Assembly: GCF_001039355.2 (NCBI RefSeq)
Contig: NW_019774681.1
Span: 220,632 to 284,631, forward strand
DNA from: Lingula anatina
Taxonomy: Eukaryota > Brachiopoda > Lingulata > Lingulida > Lingulidae
Reading direction: 5' to 3'
DNA length: 64,000 bases
The notes beneath the pieces are model-generated. The model had not been told where the DNA came from and did no database searches. It was given only the letters and a program-made list of their open reading frames with translations. This document shows positions 40,201-55,600 of this stretch, one piece after another. The translations under genes and the position numbers were made by a program. How positions within the stretch are numbered: the stretch's first letter is position 1; each line of letters begins with the position of its first letter.

Positions 40201-43200
40201 GTTTAGACCACACCTTGGCCAGGTGCACTGAAAAGGTGACGGTTTCTCCCTTTTTGGAGTGACAGAGTGCAAAATGAGACGTGATGGAGAACACATAGAT
40301 ATCAGGGCAGAGAAGGACATATGGACTTAGACTTATTTTTCATGTTTATTGTTTTGGATACAGAGAAGTCCAAGTTGTAAGTTTTGCATTTTTATGAGTC
40401 GTTACTTTCTGGCAGGGAGTGGAGGCCTAAACCAGAGCAATGAAGCAAAGGAAATTCACCACTGTGTTGACTGTTGCACCAGAGGAAATACTGTATTGAT
40501 CTCCAGGAACGGCACGCTATGCAAGTTCAAAGCCCCTTCCTGCATTAGCATACTGGTTTAATCTAGTCCAAAAATTTCCATGAAAAGGTTACTGCAAATT
40601 TAAATGCTGTCGGGTTTTGCCACTTGCCATTGGTGCTTGACTTTAATCTTCCATGTGTCTGGCTGAGCTGAAATCAATCACAAGGTGATATAGGTGTGGG
40701 AAACAAGTTATGAGAAAAGTAACTTGTTGACAAAGAGAGGAGTAAAAACTTGGCGTTAGCTTACTGATGTCAGATATTTTATCCAAATAACAGTAGAAAA
40801 AGGGCAGTCATCTTAACTCAAGCATTAGAATTTAGGGATCATTGGGATATAAGATGTCAGGAGGAATTTGTTTCTCACTTGGAGATTTATGATTCTAACA
40901 AGCTTAAAGTGCATTTATGTTTAGTTGCACACATTTAAATGTCATTTAAGATTATACAGAATAAGACAAAAAAAGCCTTTTAAAAATTACCTTAGGAGTG
41001 CACTTAAATTGCATAATAACCAGGTAGACCAGTCTACTTCAACTGTGAGGATGCATGTTTGCATGCTTTCCCTGATAGATAATGATTGAAGAAAACAGGC
41101 CATTTACACTAACACATGGTAATTGTCATGTTGAAATGGATGTCTTCCTGGGACTGACATCACCTTATAAAAGTGATCAATTTTTAGTGCTTTTGAACTT
41201 GTGATAAAACAAGTAAAAAAACATTGCTCCTCATGGCACATCAATCTTTGGTGTATTCATCTTCTCATCTAAATTACTTTGTGTACACAAATGTGTTATG
41301 AAAAATGCCATCAACCATGTCATGCCAAGGCCATCCCTTTAGTAATGAAATAAAACCCTTTCTCATAACATTCTTTAAATCAGACATCAAGAGTGATATT
41401 TCTTTTGGGCAGCAGACAGTGTTAAATAATTCGTAATTACCAACGAATATTCCACAGTTCCCTGACATTTAGCAAGTCCCCAATGGCTCCTCTGTTAATG
41501 GCCCTGCAACAGATTGAAGCACTAAACAAAAATGACAGACTCTAGGTTTTGATGAGACTTCATGCGCCCAATCTTGGCCATACAAAACAGTTTGTGTGGG
41601 GGATTAAATGAAGCAGCAAGAGTGACATGTTGATGATTAGTTGATGCAGCAGTTTCTTCTATGAAAATGAGTGGTCAATGCTGTAAGAAACATCCCTTGA
41701 CTCATCTTGTCAGAATGGCCGGAAGGTACCATTATTAGCTGTAGGGGGGATCCTGCAGTAGTTTCTGTATATCTGTAATGTCACAAGGGAGTGCTCGACC
41801 CCATCCAGTCCCCCATTACAGGATTCATCACAGTCAATAATTTGGTTAAGGTCATGTGATCCAAGAGGTAGCAGTCCAGATAATGAGTTGGGCAGCAGAA
41901 ACTAGTGTGATTAGCACTAATCTGAATCTGCTGGCAGACCAGAGGCTGGTTTGGGGGAAAGCAGATTCTGACAGGAAGAGCTATTGATTGACTGTATTTT
42001 TCATGGTGTGAAATGAGAGAATTTGATTCTTGCAGTTACTACAGCATCTGAGACTTTGATACTTTTAAGGGAAATCTGAAGTGCTGTCTGTTTGCTGATA
42101 TAAGATACCATCACAGTTTTCTGGATATTTTTTTTCCTGTAATTTTGGATTACTACAAGCATGGAGTGAGGTACAAATATGAGTCACAGGTGAGACTATG
42201 TTTCTGTTGTATATCTGTGTCAGTATTTATATTGTTACATCTGGTAGGGTGTGAGAATGCCTGTACATCTTTACTTCTACCAACAGACATGGGCAGTTCA
42301 TTGCTATACTAAGAAGCCATTACCAAAGGAAACTGTTTATACAAGTGTTCCCCACTGGAGAGACTTGACTGAAATTGTTTTATCTCTCTTTTTCATTTAT
42401 ATATAAAAAGATTTTTTGAAGTAGATTATGAGTGCTATGTTAAAGAATATTTGCGGCAATTGCATGGGAAGATATTTAATAGCATATTCTTTACAAGATC
42501 TGTAAGATCTTTTTATTGTATGTTCCCAACTATTGAAGCAGAAACTAGGGTGTTATGGATTGGATTACTAGAGCAAATCCCTGGACTGCATGCTTTATAT
42601 GCAGCCAAACTGACAGATTTCAATTTACTAATGAGTCTCATATGAAGAAGATTCTTAGAGTCAGAGGCTGGAAAGTGCTGATATCATCTAAAGGCAATTT
42701 TTTGCTCATATGCAAGATTCGTGTTCTGGTTTATTTAATTATGCCACATGGATGGTCTATTGAACAATGCAAGAGGGTTCTGAACATAATGGCTCATGCT
42801 GTTATATTGGTCCATGATTAGAATACTAGGTAATCTTAAGACAGAGAAATTGAAGTACAAGGAAAGGGATAGCATTGCCTCTCTATGTGGACTCTTTCTA
42901 ATGTGATTAATGTCCCCTCTTTGTCTTAGAGAAATGTAGGAAGACTGTAATTAAATAAGTCAAAGTAGGGGCATTGATTACTTGGGCTGTTAAGTTCATG
43001 GGGAAATCACTTCCAGAGACAGGTCGTAAAACTTGTATCACATGCATCACTCAAGGATCAAAAGACTTAACCTTTCAGGTATTTCAAGAGCGCTCACTCT
43101 GTGCTATTCACTTGGCCTGACTTACTTGATTCTCATCTGTACATTTCTGTTTAGGTTCAAAGATTTTCTAAAACAGTTGCCATGTCCTCATTTGATACCA

Positions 43201-43607
43201 TAATACTTTGATAAGATTTTTTTGAAATTATTTTTGTGTTTTTTTTTTTTAAGTAACTATTATTCCAAGTAAGAGAGGCAAATATTCAGGTCATCTTTTA
43301 ATGTTAAGAGCAAGAGAGAACAAAATCTTGTTTAGGTAATAAAACCTGAAACCAGTAGATAGGGTATACTTTAAGGTTAGTGGATCTCAGTGATCTAGAC
43401 TTGGGGATGAAGAAGAGAGATGATATAGATTTTGCTTACTTACCACCAGGTGGCCTAAGTGCTCAACCTTTTTCTTCCCCTCCTACACTTCCTTGATAAC
43501 TGGCAAGTAATAGTAGGACTATCCAGGAAGCCAGTCTGCATCAGATGTTATGTCTCTTTACCACAGTTGGGGTAGCTTCTACATAAACAACTGGCAATCT
43601 CCCCTCT

Positions 43608-43680
<73 letters not shown>

Positions 43681-46654
43681 CATACAAACTTGCATTCTCT
43701 TTTCTGAGATCTACACAGATTTGTTTGAAAAGATTAATCAGAAGTTGTTTTATAATTCTCTAAAAAACTTATATATCTTTGGCTGTTTAAGGAATACCAG
43801 ATTATTTTTATAAATTAATGAAGCTGTTTATTAAACACTATCACATAACAAATAAGTATAGTGTATAGTATATCTTAAATATCATAGTTTATTATGTGCA
43901 ATTTTACAATCATGGTCTTTTATTGTTTTTTTTTTTTTTTACATTACTCTCATCACCATCAGCATTACATATCTATTCTGAAACCAAAAATAGATAACAG
44001 AGAAGCATTAGGATAAGTGTTTTCAATGCATAAACATGATTCTCAAAAATTAAGTCAAAATTATTTTTAAAAGCAATTTTGTGTAAAATTACACATGCTG
44101 TCCATATTTTCATTTAATCGAATTCAAGCTTGTCGAATCAAGACAAAAACTAATTTATCTCCTAATTGCCAGTGGTGGCTGGTAGTTTTTACTGCTTAAT
44201 GGGTGTTGTGGCCTTAGTCACTCTGACCAGAGTTAAATAGTTCTCTGGATCAATACGGAATTATCAAGTTTTTGCCCTATGCTTGATTAACTGAGCGATA
44301 TCAGATAATTTTGGTAGAGAAATGAATCTGAATCTGGCCTTGGGAAATAAAAAAAGAGGAAAAATAGATTCCATGTGACAGGCACGAATCTTGTAGGCTG
44401 GAGGCAGAAGTTTTTAATCGAATATTATCATGATCAGAATGCTTTCATCAAAATCATTTAGGAGTATTGTTTTTTGCACATTATTGAATAAAATGTGTTT
44501 CAGTGGGACCACAATTTATATTTATCTTTACTTCAGCCATCTCTTGTGTACCTTGCAGTATGATTGTGCTAACTTTGAAATTTTGAATATCTTAATGGAA
44601 AATGCAATAAAGAAAATATATGTCTGGCAAGATTTATTCTCTTTATTCTCTTAGCAACTCATTTTGATCTCATGTTTGTAAGGTTGGCTTATGATTGGGC
44701 ACAAGTTCAGTACAACATAAATGGCATACACGCTGAGCACAATTGCATTAAAACATGTTTTATTTAGATATGATTTCATGTTGACATTAACATTGCATGA
44801 TTTTTCAATCTTTCTAGGGCTGCTCAGAAACTGAACATCTCCTCAAAGAAAAAGCGGCGTAGGGAGCCTCCAGAACCGGAGCCTCCTCCTTTCCCAACCA
44901 GATTTAGTGAAATAATCCACGCAAGTCCCCCGCCAGCACCACCATGTTTACTCAGAACTGTGGGAAGAATCCAAAACCCAGGCACTGGCAAGGTACACTA
45001 TGGTCACGTTATAGACAATACGTTTGTCATATTCAAATGGTCAAGATATAAAAACAGGTTTCATTTATTTGCCATTTCGGTTGTCCAGAGGGAATGGCTT
45101 CCCCATTAACGGCAGCACTTAAAATGGTGCCATCCAGCAGTAGGGGATGACACTATGGAATCCCAGAGGAGGGAATTAGTCAAAAAAACTACCATCATTC
45201 ATCTGGCTTGCTCCTTTATCAAGATTTTCAATAATAATACAGTCTGTTTCTTCTCTCTCTCTCTCTTTTCCCCCCCTCTGAAATCCATCTGGAAGTAGCC
45301 TGGATGATGTGTCATGTGTGCCCTATTGATCTGTTTTTATCTTGTATGGTGGTCATTGTGAATGATTGTCTTAACTGGATTGTAAGTGTAATCCCCGTAT
45401 AGTTGATCAGTAACCCATGCTGGGCCAGTTCAAACCCATTGACCCACAGCCTCATCTGCATTTATTATTGACCATTATGCAGAACATGAAAAGTAATCCA
45501 TGGATTTTATGCTCAGAATTAATCTTGTGGATCACTGCAGCTCGTGTGATGACAGTTATTGTTATTTTTATTGGTAAGGCTTAGACAAGGTCTCTGTGTC
45601 TGTTATCGATACAATGCTCAGCCCATTACTATTTCAGGCCTGGTCTGTTTTTCCTAGAGCAGTATCTCAACACGAGTCAATTTTAATTTCAATGGGTAGG
45701 TTAATGCTGTTTGCCATCCAACAGGACATCCAAAGAAAAATTGTAACTTTTAGTAAGAAATTGCTGCTCTGAGATACATTATCGACAATATCGTAAATCA
45801 GGCATGTATGTGAGTGGGGGATATATATATATATATATTGATCCTATGTTACACAATATGTTACTTTTGTCTGTAAAAAGATTACATGGAAAAAGTGTTT
45901 TTTTATGAGTCTAGGGAGTCTGGCTTTGTTTCCAGTGGGATAGTTCTAATATTCCCAACCTTCTTTTAAACTGATAGCTTGAATTAGGGACTAAACCGCC
46001 CATGACCACTTTCAATGTGAAAGTCAGTTTTGAAATTGGAGGGAAAAGGGCAAATCATTTATCATGAAATAATTTCATTTTCCTGTTTCTAGAAAGGGTA
46101 TGGCGGCTTCTAAAACTGGAATATATTGATCCAAGACCTTTGTATAATAAAAAGACCCCTTTTCAGTCTTTCACCCTTTTGACCACCACTAAAAAAATCT
46201 ATAAGAAGTCAGGGTCTTTTAATTCCCGATAAAAGTGTGTGTGGTCATAGGGAAAATGCTATAAAATATCAATATCTTCAGATCCTGTGAGTTAAATGGC
46301 TTTGATAGGGTCCCCACTGTGATTCTGGATGAAATTTCCTGAAAATGGGCGATAGTTGTTGAGATGTCAGAATTGAAATTTCCTAGACTGTGGTTTGTGA
46401 AAAGCTGCTGTTGTTTATACAGTTGACATGTCACTACCTGAGGTAAAGGTAACCTGCATTAGTAGCAATTTGAAACAAATTCTTGCCTTGTGTAGGAAGT
46501 GATACTTCACCTGATAGTGTAAATAAGTTAACAAAAATAATAATCAAACTGTCAGTGAAAGGCCAGATGGTATTTGAGTGCATTTTGAAAATGAATGGAA
46601 AAGAATTATAGGATTTTTCATGTCTTCATTTATAACGTATAATCTTTTGAATAT

Positions 46655-46685
<31 letters not shown>

Positions 46686-49600
46686 TTGAAAAATGAGTCT
46701 CTGAAGTATTATGATGAATACTCTTTAAAGGCTTTAAAATTTAATGAGCATAAACCATTCCACCCTCATACTATGTACTAGACTAGTGCACTTCCACAGC
46801 ACCTGTTGTTGATATATACTGTATGTGGTAATCTTCAATTCTTACCTGTCATCAGCCTGTCAATATGTCTGACTTCCCCCCTCCACCCTTTTCTCATGGC
46901 AAGGATGGACCCCCTTCAACAGGTGTGAATGTGTGACCACACACACACACACACATCTTGACCTCTGCCCACTGTCCAGTTATTCTCACCTGACAAAAGA
47001 CAAACAAGGCCCTAGGCTTGGCAGCTTAAAACAAGGAGGCTGTCAAATTACTTGGAAATTGTACCACACACTGAGAATTGATGTTCTTCATCTGACACAC
47101 ACTCACCTTTGGGAAATAAGATTTTGAGCCAGACTGAGGAATTTTACAACCAAAGAGTGGGTGTTCTATTGAAAAAACAAATGATTTAAGTCCTTAATCA
47201 TGAAAAGAGGTGTAAGTGGGATTCATCTTTTCAATTTGTTGGATATTCTGAAAAGGGCCAAGAAATACAAGGAAAAGAGTAACAGAAATACTTATTTCTT
47301 TCTAATGCAGTTTCAATCATCCACTTTTAAGCCTCCCATTTTATTAGCCCCACTAACCTTTCTCAACCCCATTGATGACTTAAAGGAAATTGTATGTCTC
47401 TCTGTTTGCCTTTCATCTACATCTCTTCCTAAGAACAGTGTTTGCTACCAGGTGATTACCAGGAAAAGGGAAAGCAGAAATAAAAAGAGGAGGTTATTGT
47501 TAGTATCATGCTAACTTGGAAGTGCACTCAGCATAAAACTTGTAATCACCATCTATAATGAATTTGAAAAGCCTAACAGGCCCTCCGAAGAGTAGACAAA
47601 TAATGCCCAATTTCCATGTCTCCTAGAAAATGGTTCCAAAAACACTGCAGCAGACCATGAGGCTTCCAGAGAAATTACCTGGAGACACAGCCAGGCCTAC
47701 CTTGATGAGATTCAATTAGAAAAGTTGCTCAATTTTGGCCCATGATTTGGGATAGAGTTTCAGCTCTAGGGGAGAATTCCGATTCCCTTTGGACGGATAA
47801 AGATAAATGACAATAATAAGATTTGCATTCCAATTCAACTGATACTTGTGTGTTGAAATAGAAAATAGAGCCCACCTGTCATTAGGCCCCAGAGAGCCCA
47901 GCCCAGTAATCAGGCTTACATCAGTACAAACATGTCAGAAGAGTTGGATTTAGACTGTATATTTAAGCAATTAGTGGATGCCACAGTGTAAACTCACTGT
48001 GGCTCAGCGTAGTTATATATCCCTACTTTACTCCTGTGGATATGTGTTATGCGATACAACTATCATAGCTTACTGTCACTGCAAGACATGTTGTATCTCG
48101 CAGATTTTTGTGTTATTTTGGACATATTGATGAATCTGGTATTATTTTTTTTGCCAGGTAAAACCTAAATTTAGATTTGGAATTTTTTCATGTGAGAAAA
48201 AACTTTCTAGGAGGAGAAAGTTGAAACAAAGAATTACAAAGAGTAAATATTACAAGTATTAAAATATTTTTAAAGAATAAGCATTGATCGTCAAATACTA
48301 TTGTACATTTTGTATTTTATTTATTATAATGTTTGTTTTCCATTTGGCAATATATTACAGAAGATACTCATGATCATCCTTCCTAGCAACTAGTACATCT
48401 TATGAAACGGAAGCCATAGTAAACATTGAATCCTACTTTAAGCTTTGATGAAATGGCCATGCAAATCCAATTTTCCTGCCATTGGCCCCTGAAATTTCTA
48501 ACCATAGTGCATTACATAGAGCTATACCTCAGAACTATATAAATCAATCATTAAAATCCCAGAGGAGAGGCTTCTCATAAGTACAATTGAAGACCGAAAT
48601 TACTGATTTCTAAGGTGTTGGGGAAGTGGTGCACTAAACAGTATGAAGAACTAATGACTGTCATGAACGCATATTGTGTGGTGTAATACGCTCAGCTGCT
48701 TTGGATTTAGATTTTATTGTCATTTGGTAATTTTGCATAATGATTGAAATATAAGTAGCATTCCCATCAGAAAAGAGCCCTAGTGATGTGCACTGAATAG
48801 CAAACATTAGTTAGTGAAGGGAGGTAATTAATTACTGGAATACATTTCATTGGAGCGAGTAGGAGTTAATGCAACGAAGGATCATTATTGCCGTCTGGTT
48901 GCTTCAATACCTCCTTCTCCATCTCAGCTTTTTACATCAGCACTAATTCACTTCCATGAAAAGACAAGATTGTGCCTTGAAAATAAAAATGAAATGTCTA
49001 ATTTTTACCCCATTTGTAGACTATTTGCTGAGGCACCACTTCTGCCACCAGACAGGAAATTGCACTTATTGTCATTTAATGATTATACAATAATATTTGC
49101 AGTGTGTCTTACATTGTAAGATGGCTATTTATAGTAGGTTAAAACTTGGAATCTCCATCTACATCAGTATTGATTAACAATGTGATGTTGCTTACCCTGC
49201 AGTCACATCATCTGATCATAGTACGTAAAATGGTCATTCAGTCATGAAGATAAAACAAATCGATGTAAATGTCGTCATTCTCCTCATTTCATGTATTGTG
49301 CAAATATTTGAGTGGATGAAGCCTTCAGACTGCCTGCCAGTCGCAGGAAACAGGAGCTGTCAGTTTGAAGCTGTCTTTCTCCTGGTATTTAACAGGAATA
49401 AATTGTTAATTAGGCATACAGTGCAAGCTAATGAAGCACAGTTGATGAATAGAGAGAAGAAACGGCTGTGTACAGTGGGAGATTTAATACTTGCACAAAC
49501 ATGCTCAAATATGAAGTGTGCCACCCCAGCACTTCGGTTTACACCTACTGCCTTATTGCCATTAATTTATTGCAATGAGTTTGTATCGTAGAGATTCAGA

Positions 49601-52600
49601 GTCCTCCAAGAAGTGTATTTATTGCAGTGTTTGCCACAACATTTATCAGCAGCCACTTTTTGCAACTTAAATAAGTCTCATAAGTCATGTTGGATGAAGG
49701 CTAAGACCCAAAGTCAACGTTTCTGGCATTGATTTAATTTCCAGTAAGCTTCATGCGATTGCCCACACCCTATTGCTTCTCCAGATTTCCACTGGGAAAC
49801 AAGAAAGCTTTCATTGTACACAAAAATATGGCTTCACTCTTCTACTAGCATAAACCATGGGGCTTGTCTACAACATAAAAAGGCAGGCATTGTCTGTGTC
49901 CAATTCTGGCTTGAGTGTTATGTGTGCAGGAAATCCAAATTATGACAAGTGGAAATTGGAACCAAAAGTGAATTACATATCATAGCTCACATTGAAGCAT
50001 TTGAAGCAGTGTTTCTATTTCCCATAGATTTCAGTTTCATTATTTACAACAAGTTCTGTTTTTTATTAATATCAAAGGATATTAAAAAAAGAGCACGTTA
50101 AGAGCTGATTTTACTCATTTCAATTATTTGCACCAATGAAGGTAAAAAAAAGATATATAGTCAGGGCCAGATTATGTGGTTAAAATCTAAATGTGACAAG
50201 CAACTGGACTTCTTAACTTGCCACACCACATTATGGACAAGCATGTCTACATGCAAACTTGTTTACTGTTCAACATAATGCAGGGCCATTAATTCTCTTT
50301 TCAGATAATAACCCTACTGTTTTTTGCCAAACTGTCCAGCCCAGCAAAAGAATACCTTTGCTTACTAGTAGTGTGCTTTATATTCACACTCTACCAAATA
50401 TCATCTTCATATTTTAAAGAGATGGTTCTAAGCTGCAGGAAGTTGTCCAAATATTGATGGGATTCAGGAAAATTATGGAGATAGTTAGCATTTAGCTCTT
50501 GAGGCTATGTGAGATATACATTGATCCAGGCCTTATCAATCAGAATCAAGATTGTTATAAAGTTAATTTGGAATGCATTCAGCTTGTTATGTAGTATCTT
50601 TATTGATTGGCTCTTTATGGACTCTTTTTTTCTACAGGATTCATCCTGAAGATTTAAAAAGGAGCCCTGTTAGTGAATGATAATGAAAAAAATGTTCTGA
50701 AAAGGCATGCTGTTGACAGGCCCTGTAGTCCCTCAATTCTAGCCATGTTGAACCAAGATGAATGTTGAGAAAAAAGCTAGAAGCAACATTCTTGAAGGTT
50801 GATTTTTCTGGATTTTAAGCATTATGCCAATTTTTTGACAATAGCATTCTTACATTTACAACACAAGTCCCTAGAAAATTCCTTTTGATCTCCTACAAGG
50901 GATCTCAATTACATCCTTCAATATTTTACTTGAAGTCTTGCCAGTGTCTTAAGAGAATGCTTTCTGCTGAGAAGACGTTATGGATACTTCAACGGTATCA
51001 AATTAGTACTGTCTGTTACCATGGATATTTTGCTTTTTTTTTCTGTCTTTGGATATTTCAAATGAATAATATGTGGTTTGCATGTTTTAGGTGAAGGTAA
51101 TGCTGAGGATTGCTCCCACGGATATCAGCAACGATACTGGTTCTATCCTCAGTTCAGATCCTCGCAAGAAACAAGTGACTGTGTACGACCCCTCTACCAG
51201 TGGCTATGCTACCTCAGCTCATCGCAGGACTGGGGCTGCGGCACCCAAGATGTTTGCTTTCGACCAAGTCTTCTCACAAGATGACTCCTTGGTAAGGGAA
51301 ATGCTATGTACTATAGGAATAAAGAAAAATTTGTGTTATCAATTCATGTTTTTGATTTTTTTCTTTCTTTCTTATCTATTTTTTCATGTAAAGAGTAAAG
51401 TAGTTGTCTGGTAGATTCAGAAGTAATGGTTTTGATATCACCCTTTTTTTATTAATAAGTCATAAATTATGTATTTGATCATATTTTCAGATCTGCCATA
51501 CTTTGAATCCAGTCCTTCAAGGTTATTGCATTGATAAGTCATAAACTGTGAGTTTTGCTTTAATTTTAGACTGAGATCTGCTCAAGCAGTCTGTCAGATA
51601 TCATTCAGTCTGTTGTGAATGGAGCAGATGGTTGCCTCTTCTGTTATGGACATTCTAAACTAGGTAAGTAGCTAAAACATAAGGTCTACATGGGCTCAGA
51701 ATGAAACTAATTATTTTTTATGGCTAATATCGCTCTTTTCTTGTTTGACTTTCCCACCTTTTTCTTACCTTATCTTGCTCTGAGTAATTGATAAAGTACA
51801 GCTGCAGTATTGGCAATATTTAAGTACGTTTGAGGTGTAGGTGTTTAAAGGCTCTGTATTGTGCACAAAGGCTCTGTATTTTACCGAATTGGTAAAAGCA
51901 AGCCCCCCCCCCCCCCTCCCTCCCAACACCATATTTACACCCTACCTCACATTTGCCCCAGGAGAACACTTCATTTTCGTAACAAGATACCAGGAACAAT
52001 TCCACTGATACTCTCTGAGTTATTGCCTTTGGTCACGGCACACTCGTTACGCCATTCAAAGAAATTTGTTTACCTGTCATGAGTTGAAATTTATAGCCAT
52101 CATCAGGAATTAACACCTGAGTAATAATCCCTTGAGCTGACAACCGCCGTTTATCATGGACCTCACCTGAAGTCGGAAATAAATCATACACCTTTCAAAC
52201 TGGACAGAAACTATGAAATGCTGGGGTGTCAACAGTTGACTGTCATTTTCCATCTCAATTCTGTACAAATTGCAAGTGTGCACAATCTTTTCATAAAGGA
52301 AGCCATTTTTTATGCCTATATGAGAGAGAGAGAGTGTGTGTGCGTGTGCAACTTTTGTCAAGTTACTGAAGCAGAGAAGTCATAATGGCATGACATCTAG
52401 ATGAGCTTGTGGTAGCTGGTAATGAGGCTGTGATGGGCAGGTAGACATACCACCTGTGTGCCACGCCTGAGGATGTACCTGTCCTGACATTCAGGTGAAG
52501 AGGTGGTCCCCATTGCCTAACATAGCCTGGGTTCCTATACTTGGGATTAAAGTATTATCACCCAAGCATGTTTGGGTGGTTGGTTGCCATATGCTTGTTT

Positions 52601-55600
52601 GTACCCAGTAATGCATCTTGTATTGGCTCACCACAGGCCAATTTTCTAATCTGTAAATTGGAAGTTTACTCTGTCATTTGTATTTTTTCTTCCTCTCTTT
52701 CTCTCTTGGTTCTCAAATATAATCATCTTTTGTTCCTGAAGAGAATTGCTTCAAGGTGCAACCTGACTGGACAGTCAGCACCCACTGCAGTAGACCACCC
52801 AGACGAAATCATTCAAAAAATATTTGTTGAATGAATTAGGATATCACTTCAGATACTGTCTCATTGTCCTTCCAACAGCTGGCGTGAGGCAGGGGGAGAT
52901 AAACAGGAGGCGGGGTAGCACAGTAATTAATTGTGTCATTTATTTTGATACCCAGCACTATTTTATCCTCTATGTGTGAAGATGAAAAAATGTGTGCATC
53001 AGATTAAGACTGGGAAATTAAAAAGAGTGAACTTATGACTCATATTCATAGATGTTTCGCCAGTTAAGTAATAGGATGTGCTATAGCTTTGGGTTCAGAC
53101 CACCCTCTGAGATGGAATTCTCTCTGGCTGTGAAAATTGTGTGGTTCTTGAAAGGTTCTATCATCTCTCGAGTGATTTGCCATCTTGGCGAAAAGATCAA
53201 CACAGAATTTATTAAGTGAATGTTCATACTAAAACATAGCACTAGCACCAGATTGGTTAAAAAATAATACATTTTTTTGAATAAAATGTCTTTTGTTTTG
53301 TATTAGATTGCATTTTTGATTATATGAACTAGATTTTATGTAAACAAGGTTAAATTACAGGCAAATTAAGTCAAATAAAGATTCAGTTCTCACTTTAATA
53401 GGGTATTAACAAAATAGGTTTCACAGATGTAAATAGAAAAGCATGGGTTGACAGTGTATAGGGCATCTTATAAAAGAAGAATTGATATTTTGCATGTTTG
53501 TAAATTGACACCTCATGTTATGTGTATTGTAAATTGCATGGCACCCCACATTTTTTTCAGTATGAAAATTAAGGTCTTTTAATGAAGCAACTGGCATCGT
53601 GCTTGTTAGAAATTGGAAGAGATACCATCAGCGTGACAAAAATTTGAGGATCTTCCTCTAAATTTGATGCTCCGTACATTCAGGCCTTTATCTACAGTGA
53701 TTCTTGTTCAGAAGATGTCAATGCACTTTCGTGAGCTTTAAGTAATAAGCACACAGGATTCTTAGTACATAAGACCAGATACAAAGTGCAGTAAAAGTGC
53801 CGAGGATTGAAATAAACTAAAAAAAAAATATGTCTCCATGTTGAACCTTTTCAGACCTCTCAAGGGAATCATCATGTGACAACACATTAAAGGGGAGAAA
53901 ATGATCAGTTATTGATTTTCTGTTCAAAGCTTCCCTGTGGTGCAGGCATATTTCTACAGAGACCTAAGATATTGTTGTAAAGCATTCAACAACACATTAA
54001 TAGTAGTAATCTAGTCACTTCTCTGGCACCAACCCTGTCTGTAAGACCAGTTATCTTTGTTAGCGTCTCCATATAGCTTTTGGCCTGTTTTTATTTTTCC
54101 TATCATGATAGATGATATCCTTTAGCCGTGTCCATTGGGTGTTCCTAGACAATAATGAGAAATGAAGGTTTTATCATGGTTCGCAGCATAGCTGTCTCCT
54201 ACAGGCACAGTACATAGACAGTGAGGCGATAGAAGTCCTTTGGAGTGTTATGAGATAAAGATGCAAAATACTGAAACCTCACTTAACTTGTGATATGACA
54301 ATTCGAAAAGGTTTTCCTGGAAGTTCGGTCAAGAGGTATGGAGAGTTGCACAGAGATGCAGATCTGCAATTTAGTTTTGAATGTTGCAGACTGTGGTGAC
54401 AGGTTGTTTTTTCGGTAAATTGAACAATTGCGATCTTACCTGATGCTTTGACTAGGTGAAAATGGAATTTCTGAGAACTTGTAGCAGGTTTAGAGATCTC
54501 TGCAGATTTGACATGTTATCATGCGTGTGCTTCAATCACACTTCACACGCTGTGATACACTTTCATATTTCAACCAAGATAGAATTTCACATTTTTCTTT
54601 TAATTAAAACAAGTATTCCCTCGTGATCATGTTACAAATTCTAAGTAATCAAATCAGAGTCCCCAAGTAATGAAGACTGACATTTCCTAAAATTCAAGGG
54701 AATTAAATTAGTGGCAGTTTGCATGACATGGTCGTTCATGCTGAGATGACTCGACACAATAATGAGAGCTTACTCTTCATATTGACACTAATTACTCAGC
54801 TGATTAATTGAATCAAGTTAAACAGTGCTAGTCAAAAGAAGGATTGCTTTTTATTGTGCATTATTTTTCCTCTCGTGCTCTCTTCCCTCATCTGTCCAGT
54901 GTCTCTTGGGATGTAGTTAATCAGTATTGAAAATAACTTAAAACTCACGAAAGTGCATTGAAATCTGCTGAACAAGAATCACTGTAGCCATAAAGGCCTT
55001 AATGTAGTGAACATCAAATTCAAAGGAATTCAGTATTTGCAACATGTCCATTTTAATATCTTTGTGTGAAGTGTATTTCTTTTAGATAAATAGGAAAATA
55101 TAGTGGTGTAATATCCAGTTTATATGAACTGTAAAAAGTGTATGTTTCTTAAATAATGGTAAAAATTGCACAGTGAATTTGATCAAGTACCATTACTGTC
55201 ACTCAAGAGTGGTTTCTACCAAAACCACAAGTCTGTTATGAAATTAAGCAGATCAATGGACCTGATATTTGGGACTGGTTGTCAGGTTGAATGATTCTAT
55301 TAAGCTGATGCTTATTGATATGGTCTGACAGAAATAGAAGTTTGATACAATACTGCCAGTATTTAAGGGAAATAATTTGACAAGGCAGGTAATCAACAGC
55401 TTAGGTTCAAACCCAGTTATCTGTCCAAATAATATAACACCTGGTATATGTGAAGTCTGAGTTAGCCTCACTGAATTTAATATCCCCTCAATCCAATCTT
55501 GTTCCTATATGATATTCAGTGCTCTGTTTTAAGATAGCACATTGTCTCTTGTCCTTGGCCATCACCCTTATGTTATCTGTCTATTGCATGGCCTTTAATT

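Larger units (their letters stand above)
23647..44817 (+). other. Large intron (about 21 kb)
   Basis: The intron runs from the donor of exon 23267-23646 to the acceptor TTTCTAG at 44817. It holds the haplotype-specific insertion at 23778-24003, the rest of duplication copy B, (CT)n at 37148-37202, (CA)n at 43611-43676, an imperfect repeat at 35923-36140 and many A/T runs. No gene, RNA gene or transposon ORF could be supported; ORFs of 60-119 codons look random. Long introns of developmental genes often carry enhancers. The stretch at about 28280-28560 is dense in TAAT, CACCTG and GATAA-like words, but nothing here can be proved by eye. Confidence 0.75.

Noticed and set aside
48850-49591. Two successive + strand ORFs (89 and 115 codons) in the 6.1-kb intron
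   Set aside because: Products are unrecognisable, there is no shared frame and no phase-compatible strong splice sites; the neighbouring exons join in frame without them.
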